A stretch of 64,000 bases of DNA, from IMG/VR virus record IMGVR_UViG_3300009499_000114, positions 1-64,000 of that record; one strand, written 5' to 3'. Numbering within the stretch: position 1 is the first letter of the stretch; every line of letters begins with the position of its first letter. A program made the position numbers and the translations under genes. Below the pieces are notes generated by a model. It was not told where the DNA came from. It was given only the letters and a program-made list of their open reading frames with translations, and did not search any database. Below, one piece after another: positions 22,373 through 30,518 of the stretch. Source of the DNA: a virus.

Positions 22373-23359
22373 ATGAATGGGGTAGCTTACATCTATGGTT
22401 TGTATGACCCTAGAAATGGAGAGCTGCGGTATGTCGGTAAGACAATAGATCTCAAACTTCGTCTTTGGGTACATATGTCAAAGGCGAAAAGCAATGAACC
22501 TGATTTAAAATCTAAATGGATTCGTAAGCTTTTGGCCGAAAACTTAGAGCCAGAAATTAGGATACTAGAAACATCAAATGATAGTAATTGGCCAGAAGCG
22601 GAAAGAAGGTGGATAGCACAGTGTCTTGCGGATGATGCATCACTATTCAATGTATCAGAAGGTGGTGACAATCCACCGGATCATTCGGGCGAGAAGCAAT
22701 CTATTGATCATGTTCAGAAACGTGTTGAGGCCAGACGAAAAAACGGATCTTACTCTCATTCTGCTGAAACGAAACAGAAGATAAGCGAATCCAAGAGAGG
22801 CAGAAATACTGGAAAAGGCAATTCTTTCTTTGGAAGGAAACATTCCGAAGCTTCCAAACAAAAGATGAGCGAATCTAAAAAAGGACGAGAGGCCTGGAAT
22901 AAGGGTATCCCTTGCTCAGATGAGGCCAAGAGAAAGATTAGCGGAGCCAAAAAAGGTACTCATCTTTCAGAGGAAACGAGACGGAAGATGAGCGCGATTC
23001 GACGAGGGCGCAAGCTGTCGCCAGAACATGCTGAGAATATCAGGCAGGCTAACATTGGTAAAAAACTTTCCAATGCTACCAAGCAAAAGCTACGGGTAGC
23101 AAACCTTGGCAAGAAACATACCGAAGAAACCAAGTCAAAATTGAGAGAGATATTCACGGGTAGGGAAGTTTCCGAAGAGACTAGGCAGAGATTGAGCGAA
23201 GCAAACTCAGGGAAACAACGGACGGCAGGACAAAAGCAGCATCAAAGTGAAGCCTTGAAAGCAAGGTGGCAAGACCCTGAATATCGAGAGAAGATGCTGA
23301 ACGCTCAAAGAAAACGTCGGGCTAGGGAACGACAGGAAAAAGAGATTAGCGATGTTTGA
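22373..23359 (+). CDS. GIY-YIG homing endonuclease with NUMOD3 repeats
   Basis: A free-standing homing endonuclease of the Seg/I-TevI type, 328 residues. The catalytic GIY-YIG module occupies residues 1-95: YIYGLYDPRNGELRYVGKT, a downstream Arg in LKLRLWVHM, and the Glu in WPEAERRWIAQ. About eight NUMOD3 DNA-binding repeats follow from residue 120 to 290, each ending in a K/R-x-G-x-K/R type turn (for example KQKMSESKKGRE and RRKMSAIRRGRK). The C-terminus ends in a short basic helix. It cuts an unoccupied allele and spreads itself and nearby DNA. It is AT-rich compared with the capsid gene and has its own promoter, as expected for a selfish insert. Confidence 0.9.
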   Translation: MNGVAYIYGLYDPRNGELRYVGKTIDLKLRLWVHMSKAKSNEPDLKSKWIRKLLAENLEPEIRILETSNDSNWPEAERRWIAQCLADDASLFNVSEGGDNPPDHSGEKQSIDHVQKRVEARRKNGSYSHSAETKQKISESKRGRNTGKGNSFFGRKHSEASKQKMSESKKGREAWNKGIPCSDEAKRKISGAKKGTHLSEETRRKMSAIRRGRKLSPEHAENIRQANIGKKLSNATKQKLRVANLGKKHTEETKSKLREIFTGREVSEETRQRLSEANSGKQRTAGQKQHQSEALKARWQDPEYREKMLNAQRKRRARERQEKEISDV

Positions 23360-23361
23360 GT

Positions 23362-23391
23362 TTGACACCATACCGTATGCTGTGGTATACT
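23362..23391 (+). promoter_or_regulatory. Promoter with ATACC-N9-GGTAT operator, leaderless start
   Basis: TTGACA (23362-23367), 18-base spacer, TATACT (23386-23391). ATACC (23370-23374) and GGTAT (23384-23388) lie nine bases apart inside the promoter, exactly as at 3168-3186. The ATG of the repressor begins four bases after the -10 box, so the transcript has essentially no leader. Confidence 0.75.
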
Positions 23392-23395
23392 TGAC

Positions 23396-23536
23396 ATGAA
23401 GAAGAAGACGAGCGTCACATTGTCCGAAGAAGCGCTGAAGTTGCTAGCTGAGCTGGCTGAGCGGTATGCCGTCAGCCGGTCCGCGATGCTTGAAGTCATC
23501 ATAAGGGATAGGGCCAAAGACGAGGGAACTAAGTAA
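23396..23536 (+). CDS. Ribbon-helix-helix repressor, 46 residues
   Basis: A minimal Arc/CopG-type repressor: a strand KKTSVTLSE, then two helices, EALKLLAELAERY and SRSAMLEVIIRDRAKDE. The middle AVSRSAML matches the conserved turn between helices. Such proteins dimerise and insert paired strands into the major groove of short inverted repeats. The operator in its own promoter suggests autoregulation, and two other promoters (2044, 3162) share the half-sites. The ATG lies four bases from the -10 box, so translation is probably leaderless. The TAA overlaps the next ATG. Confidence 0.75.
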   Translation: MKKKTSVTLSEEALKLLAELAERYAVSRSAMLEVIIRDRAKDEGTK

Positions 23537-23757
23537 TGCCTGTCTCTTACTCAGACGTGGGGCACATGACAGATATAATGACACGACCTGATTTCCGCGT
23601 TAAGGTTTGGGAGCATGGAAAAGAGACGAGACGAAAACTAATCAAGGAGCGCTGGCAGATTTTAGCCCTGATGGGAGTACCCGAAGACATCACGAGACGC
23701 GCCTGCCATGATCATGATTCGTTCTCCATTATGAGGATGCTCTATTTTCGTAAATAA
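23536..23757 (+). CDS. Hypothetical protein, 73 residues
   Basis: Starts within the stop codon of the repressor (TAATG), so it is translated from the same message. The product is basic and helical, with a stretch KETRRKLIKERWQILALMG. No family is recognised. An accessory to the repressor, or a toxin-antitoxin partner of it, is conceivable because small RHH proteins often serve as antitoxins, but no toxin fold is recognised. A terminator follows. Confidence 0.5.
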   Translation: MPVSYSDVGHMTDIMTRPDFRVKVWEHGKETRRKLIKERWQILALMGVPEDITRRACHDHDSFSIMRMLYFRK

Positions 23758-23827
23758 AAATATAACTTAATACTTTCTGTCTCGTATCGCGTTAAGCCCC
23801 GCGAGGCGGTCGTCCCTCCCAGAAAGG

Positions 23828-23874
23828 CCGGGACTGCTGGTGAACGAAAGTTCGCCTGTGGTCCCGGTTTTTTT
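23828..23874 (+). terminator. Strong rho-independent terminator
   Basis: An outer stem CCGGGAC/GTCCCGG (23828-23834 with 23861-23867) encloses an inner stem GGTGAAC/GTTCGCC capped by a GAAA tetraloop, followed by seven T. It separates the repressor unit from the glycan cassette. Confidence 0.9.
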
Positions 23875-23898
23875 AGGTTAAGGTCTCCGGAGGAAAAG

Positions 23899-24114
23899 AT
23901 GATGAGAAGATTTAAAGTATTATTGATAACAGAAAAGTTCTTTGAGATCTGGGCTGACAGTTGGGATATCGATGCTACATCGGAACGCCTTCTCTTCAAA
24001 TGTGGTGGGGATTACACCGCGGTCATCGCGGGCGGGATGTGGACGTGGCTCAAAGAAATGACACCCGATGAGACGCCCCCGGAAAAAGAATCCGATTCTG
24101 ATGAGAGTGCATAG
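23899..24114 (+). CDS. Hypothetical protein, 71 residues
   Basis: First gene of the cassette after the terminator, with CGGAGGA as ribosome binding site. Acidic, with Trp-rich patches (FEIWADSWDID, GGMWTWLKEM) and an acidic tail. Unrecognised. Confidence 0.45.
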   Translation: MMRRFKVLLITEKFFEIWADSWDIDATSERLLFKCGGDYTAVIAGGMWTWLKEMTPDETPPEKESDSDESA

Positions 24115-24844
24115 TTACACTATTGTCCACTACGGCGCGGACTACGTCTGCTACGCCCTGCGGTCAGTCTACGACCAGGTTGAAAAACTGCATGTGTTCT
24201 ACACGCCCCACCCGTCGCACAGTCACCGCGTCGACGTACCGCCACCTGAGTCACGAGACGAAATCGCAACCGCCGCGCTGGCATGTGATCCTGAAGGGAA
24301 GATCATCTGGCACGAGACTGACATCTGGCAGGAGGGGCCGCAGCGGGACTACGCGGTGGACGTATGCCGGCAGGCCGGGGCTGAGATGGTCCTGGTCGTG
24401 GACTATGACGAAGTATGGCACGACGCGACGCTGGAGAAGGCATTGAGGCACGCCTGGGAATCTAACTCAGTCCACAACTGGCTGCTGAACTTCACGACCC
24501 TGTGGCGTTCGTTCGGCTGGGTCTGTCACGATGAACTATGGCCGGTGCGCATCAAGGATTTGCGGCACGTAGAGGGGACAGCCTATCTACCGCGCGAACT
24601 GGGAGAGACATACCATTTCGGCTACGCGGTGCGTGACGAGATCATGCGCTATAAGTGGCTGGTGCATGGGCACAAGAATGAAGCCCTGCCCGGCTGGTGG
24701 CGGGACAAGTGGGAAGCGTGGCCGCCGCCCGAAAACTGCCACCCGACCTGCGAGCACTTCTGGAACCCCGAACCGTTTGACCGGGCCGAGCTGCCGGCCC
24801 TGCTGCGGGAGCACCCGTTTTACAATCTAGAGAGGATTGAATGA
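24101..24844 (+). CDS. Glycosyltransferase-like protein (GT-A, family 2 type)
   Basis: 247 residues from the ATG at 24101, which fits the N-terminal strand MRVHSYTIVHYGADYVCYA; a longer start at 24068 is possible. The first half has GT-A type organisation, with a donor-site acidic motif in VLVVDYDEVWHD near residue 105. The second half contains an aromatic-rich acceptor region with HGHKNEALPGWW. It probably transfers a sugar to a carbohydrate or lipid acceptor. Family 2 relatives elsewhere in the cassette (26675, 28086, 29325) share the DEVW/DEVF-type signature. Confidence 0.6.
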   Translation: MRVHSYTIVHYGADYVCYALRSVYDQVEKLHVFYTPHPSHSHRVDVPPPESRDEIATAALACDPEGKIIWHETDIWQEGPQRDYAVDVCRQAGAEMVLVVDYDEVWHDATLEKALRHAWESNSVHNWLLNFTTLWRSFGWVCHDELWPVRIKDLRHVEGTAYLPRELGETYHFGYAVRDEIMRYKWLVHGHKNEALPGWWRDKWEAWPPPENCHPTCEHFWNPEPFDRAELPALLREHPFYNLERIE

Positions 24845-25050
24845 TGAAGTGGGAATACACGACCGTCATGGCCGAATTCTTGATGACGGGGGCCACACAC
24901 CGCTTGAATAAATTGGGCAATGAAGGTTGGGAACTGGTCGGATTTGACTACGGATTCGCGTTTTTCAAGCGCCCGTCGGAAAAATATCTGAAGCAAGAAC
25001 AAAAGCGGGAGCAGCAGCTAATTCATGACGCCTGCAAAAGAGGAAGATAG
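24841..25050 (+). CDS. DUF4177-like small protein
   Basis: The 69-residue product matches the DUF4177 pattern: MKWEYTTV at the start, LNKLGNEGWELVGF in the middle (residues 23-36), then a strand with FFKRP. The C-terminus is a charged helix. The family is widespread, small and of unknown function. ATGA overlap with the preceding gene. Confidence 0.6.
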   Translation: MMKWEYTTVMAEFLMTGATHRLNKLGNEGWELVGFDYGFAFFKRPSEKYLKQEQKREQQLIHDACKRGR

Positions 25051-25891
25051 CGTGGAAACGCCCGTGACCTTCGTCAGGACTCGCTACGTATATGACTCCT
25101 ACACAGATTTCTGGAAGCTGGTCGAACTATCTGGTTTCCCGACGATTTACGTCGACGAGCTGGACGCGAGCCAGCCGGGCGTCTTCATCGTCGCCCCGAT
25201 GAACGGCGAATGGCGCCCGCATATTGACAACCAAGCGGGCAAGCCCCGCAACGCCCACCTGATAATGTGGAACCTCGAACGGCCCTCCGGGTCCGCTGGG
25301 AGCGTGGGGCAATACGCCCAGGCGAACCGTGACCTGATATACAAGCGGCACGTGGACGAGGTGTGGGTTAGCGACCGGCGACTGGCTGCCGAGACCGAAC
25401 TGCGCTTCGTGGTGCTCGGCTCCGACGAGGGATTGGGCGAACCAAGCGAGCGCAAGAAGTACCAATTCGTCCACATGAGCTACGAGACGCCCCGACGCCA
25501 GACGATCTACAAGCAGTTCAAGCCTGAGGCAGTTGCTCCCAACTGCTGGCCGCCCGAGCGTGACGAGGTGCTCAAGCTCAGCAAATTCGCGTTGAATGTC
25601 CATCAGGACAGTCACCCGTTCCAAGAACCGCTGAGGTTCGCGCTGTTCGCCGCCTATGGGCTGCCCATCGTCTCGGAGACCATCTACGACAGCTATCCCT
25701 GGTCGGAGGAGTTCATGGTCTATGCGCATTACGACGGGCTGGTAGGCAAGATGCGGCAGGTGCTCAACAACGACTACGAGCGGTGGCGGGAGATGGGCTT
25801 GGCGGCGCGGGAGCGTATGTGTGGCGAGTTCCGGTTCAAGGACATGGTGGAGCGGGCCGTAACCGAGAGCGTAGGGGGTGACTGGCGGTGA
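25025..25891 (+). CDS. GT-B type glycosyltransferase
   Basis: A 288-residue protein resembling CgeB/glycosyl transferase family 1-like enzymes. The key part is KFALNVHQDSHPFQEPLRFALFAAYGLPIVSETIYDSYPW (about residues 178-217, read here as a description of the conserved E-x7-E region). It is followed by DGLVGKMRQVLNNDYERWREMG, a typical C-terminal helix. Nucleotide-sugar donor and acceptor are unknown. A GTG at 25052, preceded by AAGAGGAAG, is an alternative start; the ATG at 25025 overlaps the upstream gene. Confidence 0.65.
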   Translation: MTPAKEEDSVETPVTFVRTRYVYDSYTDFWKLVELSGFPTIYVDELDASQPGVFIVAPMNGEWRPHIDNQAGKPRNAHLIMWNLERPSGSAGSVGQYAQANRDLIYKRHVDEVWVSDRRLAAETELRFVVLGSDEGLGEPSERKKYQFVHMSYETPRRQTIYKQFKPEAVAPNCWPPERDEVLKLSKFALNVHQDSHPFQEPLRFALFAAYGLPIVSETIYDSYPWSEEFMVYAHYDGLVGKMRQVLNNDYERWREMGLAARERMCGEFRFKDMVERAVTESVGGDWR

Positions 25892-26148
25892 TTGAGTGCG
25901 GTTCGGCACCGCGAATCCGTTTCAGAGATTCTGAATATCTCTTAATTGACGGGGTGATTGCTACCTGTGAGCAATTTGAGAATGGACATCTGGGCTTTGC
26001 TTACGTCTATGAAGACGGGCTCATAAGACGCTACGGGACTGTCATCGGTTCAGTTCAGGACATGACGTTCTTGGGTGAGGATGAACAAATATCAATGACT
26101 ACAGAAGGATTAGTAAATCTGCTAAAGGAAGGAACAGCATCTCTCTAG
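25888..26148 (+). CDS. Hypothetical protein, 86 residues
   Basis: GTG start overlapping the previous stop (GTGA). Beta-rich small protein with short strands and a C-terminal helix (TTEGLVNLLKEGT). No family is recognised. AT-richer than the glycosyltransferase before it. Confidence 0.45.
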   Translation: MIECGSAPRIRFRDSEYLLIDGVIATCEQFENGHLGFAYVYEDGLIRRYGTVIGSVQDMTFLGEDEQISMTTEGLVNLLKEGTASL

Positions 26149-26162
26149 AGAGGAGAACAACG

Positions 26163-26678
26163 ATGACTTTGAATTTGGCACAACGGACACGAAATCGAAT
26201 TGCTGAATGGAATAGAGACAGAAAAATCAGACCGGAAGATTATAGCTGTGGGGGAGATGGTTCATTATCTATTGCTTTTCTAGATGAACTTTTGTTTGCC
26301 AAGTTTCCAGAACTGTGGGAAAGTGATAAGATCGATACTTTCTTTGTCCGGGGCGAAATGTACGAGTCGGTTCTGCAAGGGAAGACGAAAACGATAAATC
26401 GTCCTCGCAAGATAAGACTTGGAGAGAAGAGCGACACTCTTCATATCTGGCGCAATGGGCGTGCCCTGTGGAAAGTCGGGCAGGTTTATACTGTTCCAAG
26501 AGAAAATGCAAGTGAAGACATAACGCAAAAACATTCTGCGAACGATGATGGTAGTTTCACGTATACGCATACCATTGGATATGATTCAATGGGATGTGAT
26601 CCTCAAGGAAGGTTGCGCTTGACGAATATTGAGCCTCTCAGAAATCACGATGTTTTGACTTTTGAGATTGTGGAATGA
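26163..26678 (+). CDS. Hypothetical protein, possibly ASCH/PUA-like
   Basis: A 171-residue AT-rich gene with AGAGGAGAA before the ATG. Residues 65-115 read MYESVLQGKTKTINRPRKI, then WRNGRALWKVGQVYTVPR, and later GRLRLTNIEPLRNHDVLTFE. This order (a K-T-x-T stretch, then a strand with KVG, then a strand RLRLTNI) resembles small ASCH/PUA-like RNA- or nucleotide-binding domains found in phages. The similarity is weak. Surrounded by glycosyltransferase genes but probably unrelated to glycan chemistry. Confidence 0.4.
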   Translation: MTLNLAQRTRNRIAEWNRDRKIRPEDYSCGGDGSLSIAFLDELLFAKFPELWESDKIDTFFVRGEMYESVLQGKTKTINRPRKIRLGEKSDTLHIWRNGRALWKVGQVYTVPRENASEDITQKHSANDDGSFTYTHTIGYDSMGCDPQGRLRLTNIEPLRNHDVLTFEIVE

Positions 26679-27481
26679 AACTCTCTGGCTTCACCTTCGT
26701 CCACAACGCGATAGAGGGTGGATACCCCATCGTAGAGTCCATCGGGGCCGTCCTGCCACACGTGGATGAGGTAGTCGTGGTGGACATGGAGTCCGACGAT
26801 GGGACGCACGAGATCCTGGAGAAACTCGGTGTCAGGGTCCTAGACGGGCTCTGGTCACGCGACGGGGATCGCACCCTGCAGGACACCTTCCACCTGCACC
26901 GGGAATGCGAGCACGACACGGTCATCTTCTTCGAGGCCGACGAGGTATTCGAGGACCGGCTGTTGGAGAATGTCAAAGACGCGCTGATTGCAGGCCACTC
27001 TGAGGTAGCCATCCATCGCCTGAAGCTGGAGCAGAATTTCCAGCGCTGCCGGTGGTATCCGTTTCCGGTCACGCGCGTGGTACGCAAGGGTTACGAGGGT
27101 TACGTCCCGTCGCAGATGGGGGTGTCTGAGGATGCCTTTGTACTGCCGACGTCGGCTGGCTACCTGTGGGACATCTCAAATTGCTTCCGCGACAACTGGT
27201 TAAGGCGACTCGAGAACCAGTCTGAACTATGGGGTCAGCCACGCTTCCTGATGGTGCCGTACAGGTATGAAGAGGCCGTGGCGCTGACGGAAGAGGACAT
27301 GATCGCCCGGCTGGGGGCCGAGCGCTGGACGTGGACCGGGACGCCGTTCGCCCTGCCAGAGATACTGAAGCCTCTGGTGGGGATGACGAAATACGAGGCG
27401 AGAATTCAGGAAAATGCCGATGAAGACGAATGCTCTCTTGAAGTGACGGTGGACAATCTGGGAAATGATGTCCATGCTTAA
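26675..27481 (+). CDS. Family 2 glycosyltransferase
   Basis: 268 residues. The N-terminal strand and loop KLSGFTFVHNAIEGGYP is followed by DEVVVVDMESDDGTHEILEKL (nucleotide-binding part of GT2). The donor-site motif is IFFEADEVFEDRL near residue 90. The middle has an acceptor-side helix-rich region. It belongs to the group resembling lipopolysaccharide core/family 2 transferases seen also at 29325. ATGA overlap with the preceding gene shows co-translation. Confidence 0.75.
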   Translation: MKLSGFTFVHNAIEGGYPIVESIGAVLPHVDEVVVVDMESDDGTHEILEKLGVRVLDGLWSRDGDRTLQDTFHLHRECEHDTVIFFEADEVFEDRLLENVKDALIAGHSEVAIHRLKLEQNFQRCRWYPFPVTRVVRKGYEGYVPSQMGVSEDAFVLPTSAGYLWDISNCFRDNWLRRLENQSELWGQPRFLMVPYRYEEAVALTEEDMIARLGAERWTWTGTPFALPEILKPLVGMTKYEARIQENADEDECSLEVTVDNLGNDVHA

Positions 27482-27532
27482 ATACTGACCGGGCTTGGTG
27501 TGTTAGTTTCACGACGAACAAGAGGTGAGGGT

Positions 27533-27778
27533 ATGAAGATCACAGAGGTTGAGATTAAGCGTTTCATGACCTGGGGTCAGGCTATTTTGATTTGCTGGGG
27601 CATTATATCAATCCTTATTTCCCTCTTTTTTGGGACTCGTACTACTAATCTAGACCCTGTCAGTAATTTGTATTGCGTCATCTTTCTTATCTGGTGCGCA
27701 TATTCCCTGATGAGCCTCGGTGCAGGAATCGGTTGGTACATTGCGTGGTCCGTGTTCTTTTGGGAGCGGAAAAAATGA
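27533..27778 (+). CDS. Membrane protein with two helices, 81 residues
   Basis: The ATG at 27533 follows GAGGTGAGGG. Two hydrophobic helices (WGQAILICWGIISILISLFF and YCVIFLIWCAYSLMSLGAGIG with IAWSVFF) are joined by a short polar loop. No family is recognised. A role in anchoring or transporting the cassette products is possible but unsupported. Confidence 0.5.
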   Translation: MKITEVEIKRFMTWGQAILICWGIISILISLFFGTRTTNLDPVSNLYCVIFLIWCAYSLMSLGAGIGWYIAWSVFFWERKK

Positions 27779-28098
27779 CCGATATTCATGGTCTTGAAAC
27801 TGATGAGAATACGAGAATAGAATGGCCCCCGAAGTGGAAATGGACGGTCTGGAAAGCGAAATCTAAGTTCAAGTACCGTCTAGGCCTGACGCATCAGTTT
27901 CACTGTAAACATTGTGGTGCTCCTATCGAGGAGATAGAAGTTTCTGGCTGGGGAGGCCAGATGTGGCAATGGCATTGTGTCTTTTGCGGATGGAATTTAG
28001 GAACCTCTGGTGGTCATGCACCTAGAATTATGAAGTCATCTCATAGACGAATATTGATCATTCGAAAATTAACGTGGAGGCTGAGATGCCGACTGTAG
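27775..28098 (+). CDS. Zinc-ribbon hypothetical protein, 107 residues
   Basis: C-x2-C pairs at CKHCGAP (about residue 42) and CVFCGWN (about 70) form a zinc ribbon surrounded by Trp-rich strands (WGGQMWQWHC). A basic C-terminal tail follows. Unrecognised; translation is coupled to the membrane gene before it (ATGA). It overlaps the following glycosyltransferase start. Confidence 0.45.
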   Translation: MTDIHGLETDENTRIEWPPKWKWTVWKAKSKFKYRLGLTHQFHCKHCGAPIEEIEVSGWGGQMWQWHCVFCGWNLGTSGGHAPRIMKSSHRRILIIRKLTWRLRCRL

Positions 28099-28904
28099 CA
28101 TTCGTCACCTACTGCCACCCGCCGCATTTGCTCAGATTGCATGTGCCCGGTGTGCTGGAGGAGATAATCGCGTCGCACAAATATCCGTTTGACGAGATCG
28201 TCGTGGTACACCAAAACTGCCGGGGATTAGAATATTCGCCCGTTAAGGACCCGTCGGTGCGTGTTCTGGAGAGCGAAGATTACCATCCCGGCATCCTGGC
28301 TGAGTTCGGGATACCGGAGGAGGACGCAATTGCTGAGGAGCTTTCGGGCGGCGAGGACCAGCCGCGCCATTGGAAGTGGCAAACCATAAACCATCTCATC
28401 GGCCTCAAGGAGGCTACATCGGATTACGTCGTGTTCTCGGACTGCGATTGTCTCCTCATTAAATCATCGCCAAAGCGGTCGTGGGTTGAGGAAGGAATTG
28501 GCATCTTGCGGAAATATCCCAAGGTGCTCATCGTCTCGCCCAGTGACGGCGGGAGCATACGCGAGGACGTGATACCCGAGGCATTCTTGACGCGGAATGC
28601 AAGTCAGCAGCTATTCATCGCAGAGAGGGAGCGGTTCAGCAAGATTGACTTTAATGTGCCCTGGGATGGGAAGAAGAAAGCCCCGGGCGATCCGTTCGAG
28701 GCATTCTACGTGCTCATGGAAGGGCGGATTTGGCGATACCTTGATAAGTACAAACTTTGGCGGGCCTTCCTACCTAATACCTGGCGATACTGGCACTATG
28801 ACGGTGGGGCCTGGGCACCCCGGAATTGGATAGGCGAGGGAAGGCCGGTGTACAGTGGGACGAATGACGGATGGGTGCTTATAAAGGAACGCCGAGATGG
28901 GTAG
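28086..28904 (+). CDS. Glycosyltransferase-like protein, 272 residues
   Basis: The start MPTVAFVTYCHPPHLLRLHV and the motif YVVFSDCDCLLIKSS near residue 120 (a D-x-D donor site) point to a GT-A enzyme. The later region PGDPFEAFYVLMEGRIWRYL and WHYDGGAW is a plausible acceptor side. GGAGG lies seven bases before the ATG at 28086; a GTG at 28074 is the alternative. Neighbouring small genes split the glycosyltransferases, so they may be separate acquisitions. Confidence 0.6.
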   Translation: MPTVAFVTYCHPPHLLRLHVPGVLEEIIASHKYPFDEIVVVHQNCRGLEYSPVKDPSVRVLESEDYHPGILAEFGIPEEDAIAEELSGGEDQPRHWKWQTINHLIGLKEATSDYVVFSDCDCLLIKSSPKRSWVEEGIGILRKYPKVLIVSPSDGGSIREDVIPEAFLTRNASQQLFIAERERFSKIDFNVPWDGKKKAPGDPFEAFYVLMEGRIWRYLDKYKLWRAFLPNTWRYWHYDGGAWAPRNWIGEGRPVYSGTNDGWVLIKERRDG

Positions 28905-29328
28905 CAATTCTATGCTTCATGTCAAGATCAATTTATTAGTTGCTGAGCATATCTTCGGCGCTGAACGGGGAGAATACGTGTATGGACCAAAAGAGGCCAT
29001 GCCCGAGGGCACGAGAGAAGAGCAGTGGGCTATACCTCCTGATCAAAGATTGTTCTTTGCCTGGTTTACTCCGCCAGGTGAACGCACTGAACCAATTTTA
29101 GGTTATTGCTACAGGAATTTTTCGGAAGAGATTTCGGAAGCATGGCAAGTAGAAGAACGTCTCACGAAAATGAAACTTCAAGATGAGTACATCAATCATT
29201 TACGTGGGATCGTCAATGCGAATGAATGGGTTGAAAATGAGGAATGGCTGATGGTGCACGCTTCACCGAAGGAACGTTGTCTAGCAGCACTAAGAGCAGT
29301 CGGTGTAGTAATTGAGGAACCGGCATGA
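28897..29328 (+). CDS. ABA-sandwich-like phage hypothetical protein
   Basis: 143 residues, AT-rich. It begins with a helix INLLVAEHIFGAE, similar to the start of the 5818 protein (AWIAEHVFG). It ends with HASPKERCLAALRAVGVVIEE, the A-x-P-x-x-x-C-x-A-A-L closing helix of the phage ABA-sandwich family. Function of that family is unknown. Overlaps both neighbours by a few bases. Confidence 0.5.
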   Translation: MGSNSMLHVKINLLVAEHIFGAERGEYVYGPKEAMPEGTREEQWAIPPDQRLFFAWFTPPGERTEPILGYCYRNFSEEISEAWQVEERLTKMKLQDEYINHLRGIVNANEWVENEEWLMVHASPKERCLAALRAVGVVIEEPA

Positions 29329-30188
29329 ACTATCTACCTGTTTCAGCTTGCACTCTCACCCGCGATGCCTTTGCCGGGGGCTGGTGTCTGTTCGAGTCAA
29401 TGGCTTCGCTATTACCGTTCGTGGAAGAACTCGTGGTGATGGACCTGGGCTCAACCGACGGGACCCTAGAAGCTCTGCGCGAGATCGCGGAAGCCAACCC
29501 TAAGTTCAAGATCATTGCTCGGCCCGATTGGCCCAGAGTTGACGCGGGCGTCCTCTCGGATCTAATGAACGAACTCGTGGAGATTTGCCGCTATGAGCGT
29601 GTATTGTGCTTCGGGTCCGATGAAGTGTGGCACGAGGACCTATTGCTTCGCATGGAAGATCACTTTGAGCAGGGCAAGTTTAACCTGACTTTTTGGCGTC
29701 TCCAGTACCGGGATAATTTCCAAAGTATCAAGTGGCCTGCTCACACGGTGCACAGAGTTGGACTCAAGGGACAACTTGATTTTGTCGACGACGCAATGAT
29801 GACACGGAAGAGGCATGGTGCCGAGCTTTGTTCCCAGTACGGCGGTACAACTTATGATCACGACCCGCAAATGAATGATCCGGAGGGCGCCAAGTCTTTC
29901 GTTCATGACATGATCGTAGATGTGTCCAAGGCCGCCTTTCTTGACAATGCCAAGGTGAAAAGCGAACTGCTCGCCCCATTCTGGCACGAGTCGCCTAACG
30001 TTGAGGGCAAACCGACGGACGAGTGGCTGCACGAGGCGAGGGAGAACCCAGACTGGGCACAGACCGAATCGCCATTTAACCTGCCGAAACTTCTGCGCTG
30101 GCACGTCGGGAGGCCACGGTATGAGTTGCGACCCGAGTTGCTGGAGGCGCTGAAGCGAGACGAGACGAGGAAGCTGCTGGGAATATGA
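29325..30188 (+). CDS. Family 2 glycosyltransferase
   Basis: A 287-residue relative of the 26675 enzyme: SACTLTRDAFAGGWCLFESM, then ELVVMDLGSTDGTLEALREI (nucleotide-binding strand and helix), and LCFGSDEVWHEDLL near residue 95 as the donor-site motif. A His/Trp-rich acceptor region follows, with repeated use of WHE and HVGR. ATGA overlap with the preceding gene. Sugar and acceptor are unknown. Confidence 0.75.
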   Translation: MNYLPVSACTLTRDAFAGGWCLFESMASLLPFVEELVVMDLGSTDGTLEALREIAEANPKFKIIARPDWPRVDAGVLSDLMNELVEICRYERVLCFGSDEVWHEDLLLRMEDHFEQGKFNLTFWRLQYRDNFQSIKWPAHTVHRVGLKGQLDFVDDAMMTRKRHGAELCSQYGGTTYDHDPQMNDPEGAKSFVHDMIVDVSKAAFLDNAKVKSELLAPFWHESPNVEGKPTDEWLHEARENPDWAQTESPFNLPKLLRWHVGRPRYELRPELLEALKRDETRKLLGI

Positions 30189-30514
30189 CCTACATCTTGC
30201 GCTGGATGCTGGCTATCTTCGCTACCTACCGTCTGGCTAAATTGCTGGCCGAGGAGGATGGGCCGTTGTTCATCCTCAAGCGGATGCATGAGTTCACTGA
30301 TACCCGGCGAGCATATGAGCAATCTCGATATATAGACGACGGCCCCTGGGCCAGCCTGGACGAGGGGCTGCGCTGCCAGTACTGCGCCGGTGTCTGGGCG
30401 GCGGCCCTGTTTGCGGCCCTGGCGCGGCACCCCACACATTTAGGCGATGCGCTATTAGGCTGGTTGGGCCTGGCGGGGATGCAATCCTACCTATTCAAAA
30501 TCGGGGGCGAATGA
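30185..30514 (+). CDS. DUF1360-like membrane protein
   Basis: The 109-residue protein matches the DUF1360 layout. It has an N-terminal membrane helix (YILRWMLAIFATYRLAKLLAEEDGP), then a soluble loop, then LRCQYCAGVWAAALFAALAR with the conserved C-x2-C before a second helix, and a final hydrophobic helix. The family is found in phages and spore formers and has no known activity. Gene overlap with the transferase before it (ATGA). Confidence 0.65.
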   Translation: MTYILRWMLAIFATYRLAKLLAEEDGPLFILKRMHEFTDTRRAYEQSRYIDDGPWASLDEGLRCQYCAGVWAAALFAALARHPTHLGDALLGWLGLAGMQSYLFKIGGE

Positions 30515-30518
30515 TGCC

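Noticed and set aside
23396-23757. Toxin-antitoxin pair (RHH plus following gene)
   Set aside because: The RHH protein could be an antitoxin, but the downstream 73-residue protein matches no toxin fold I recognise, and the shared operators at distant promoters favour a regulator.
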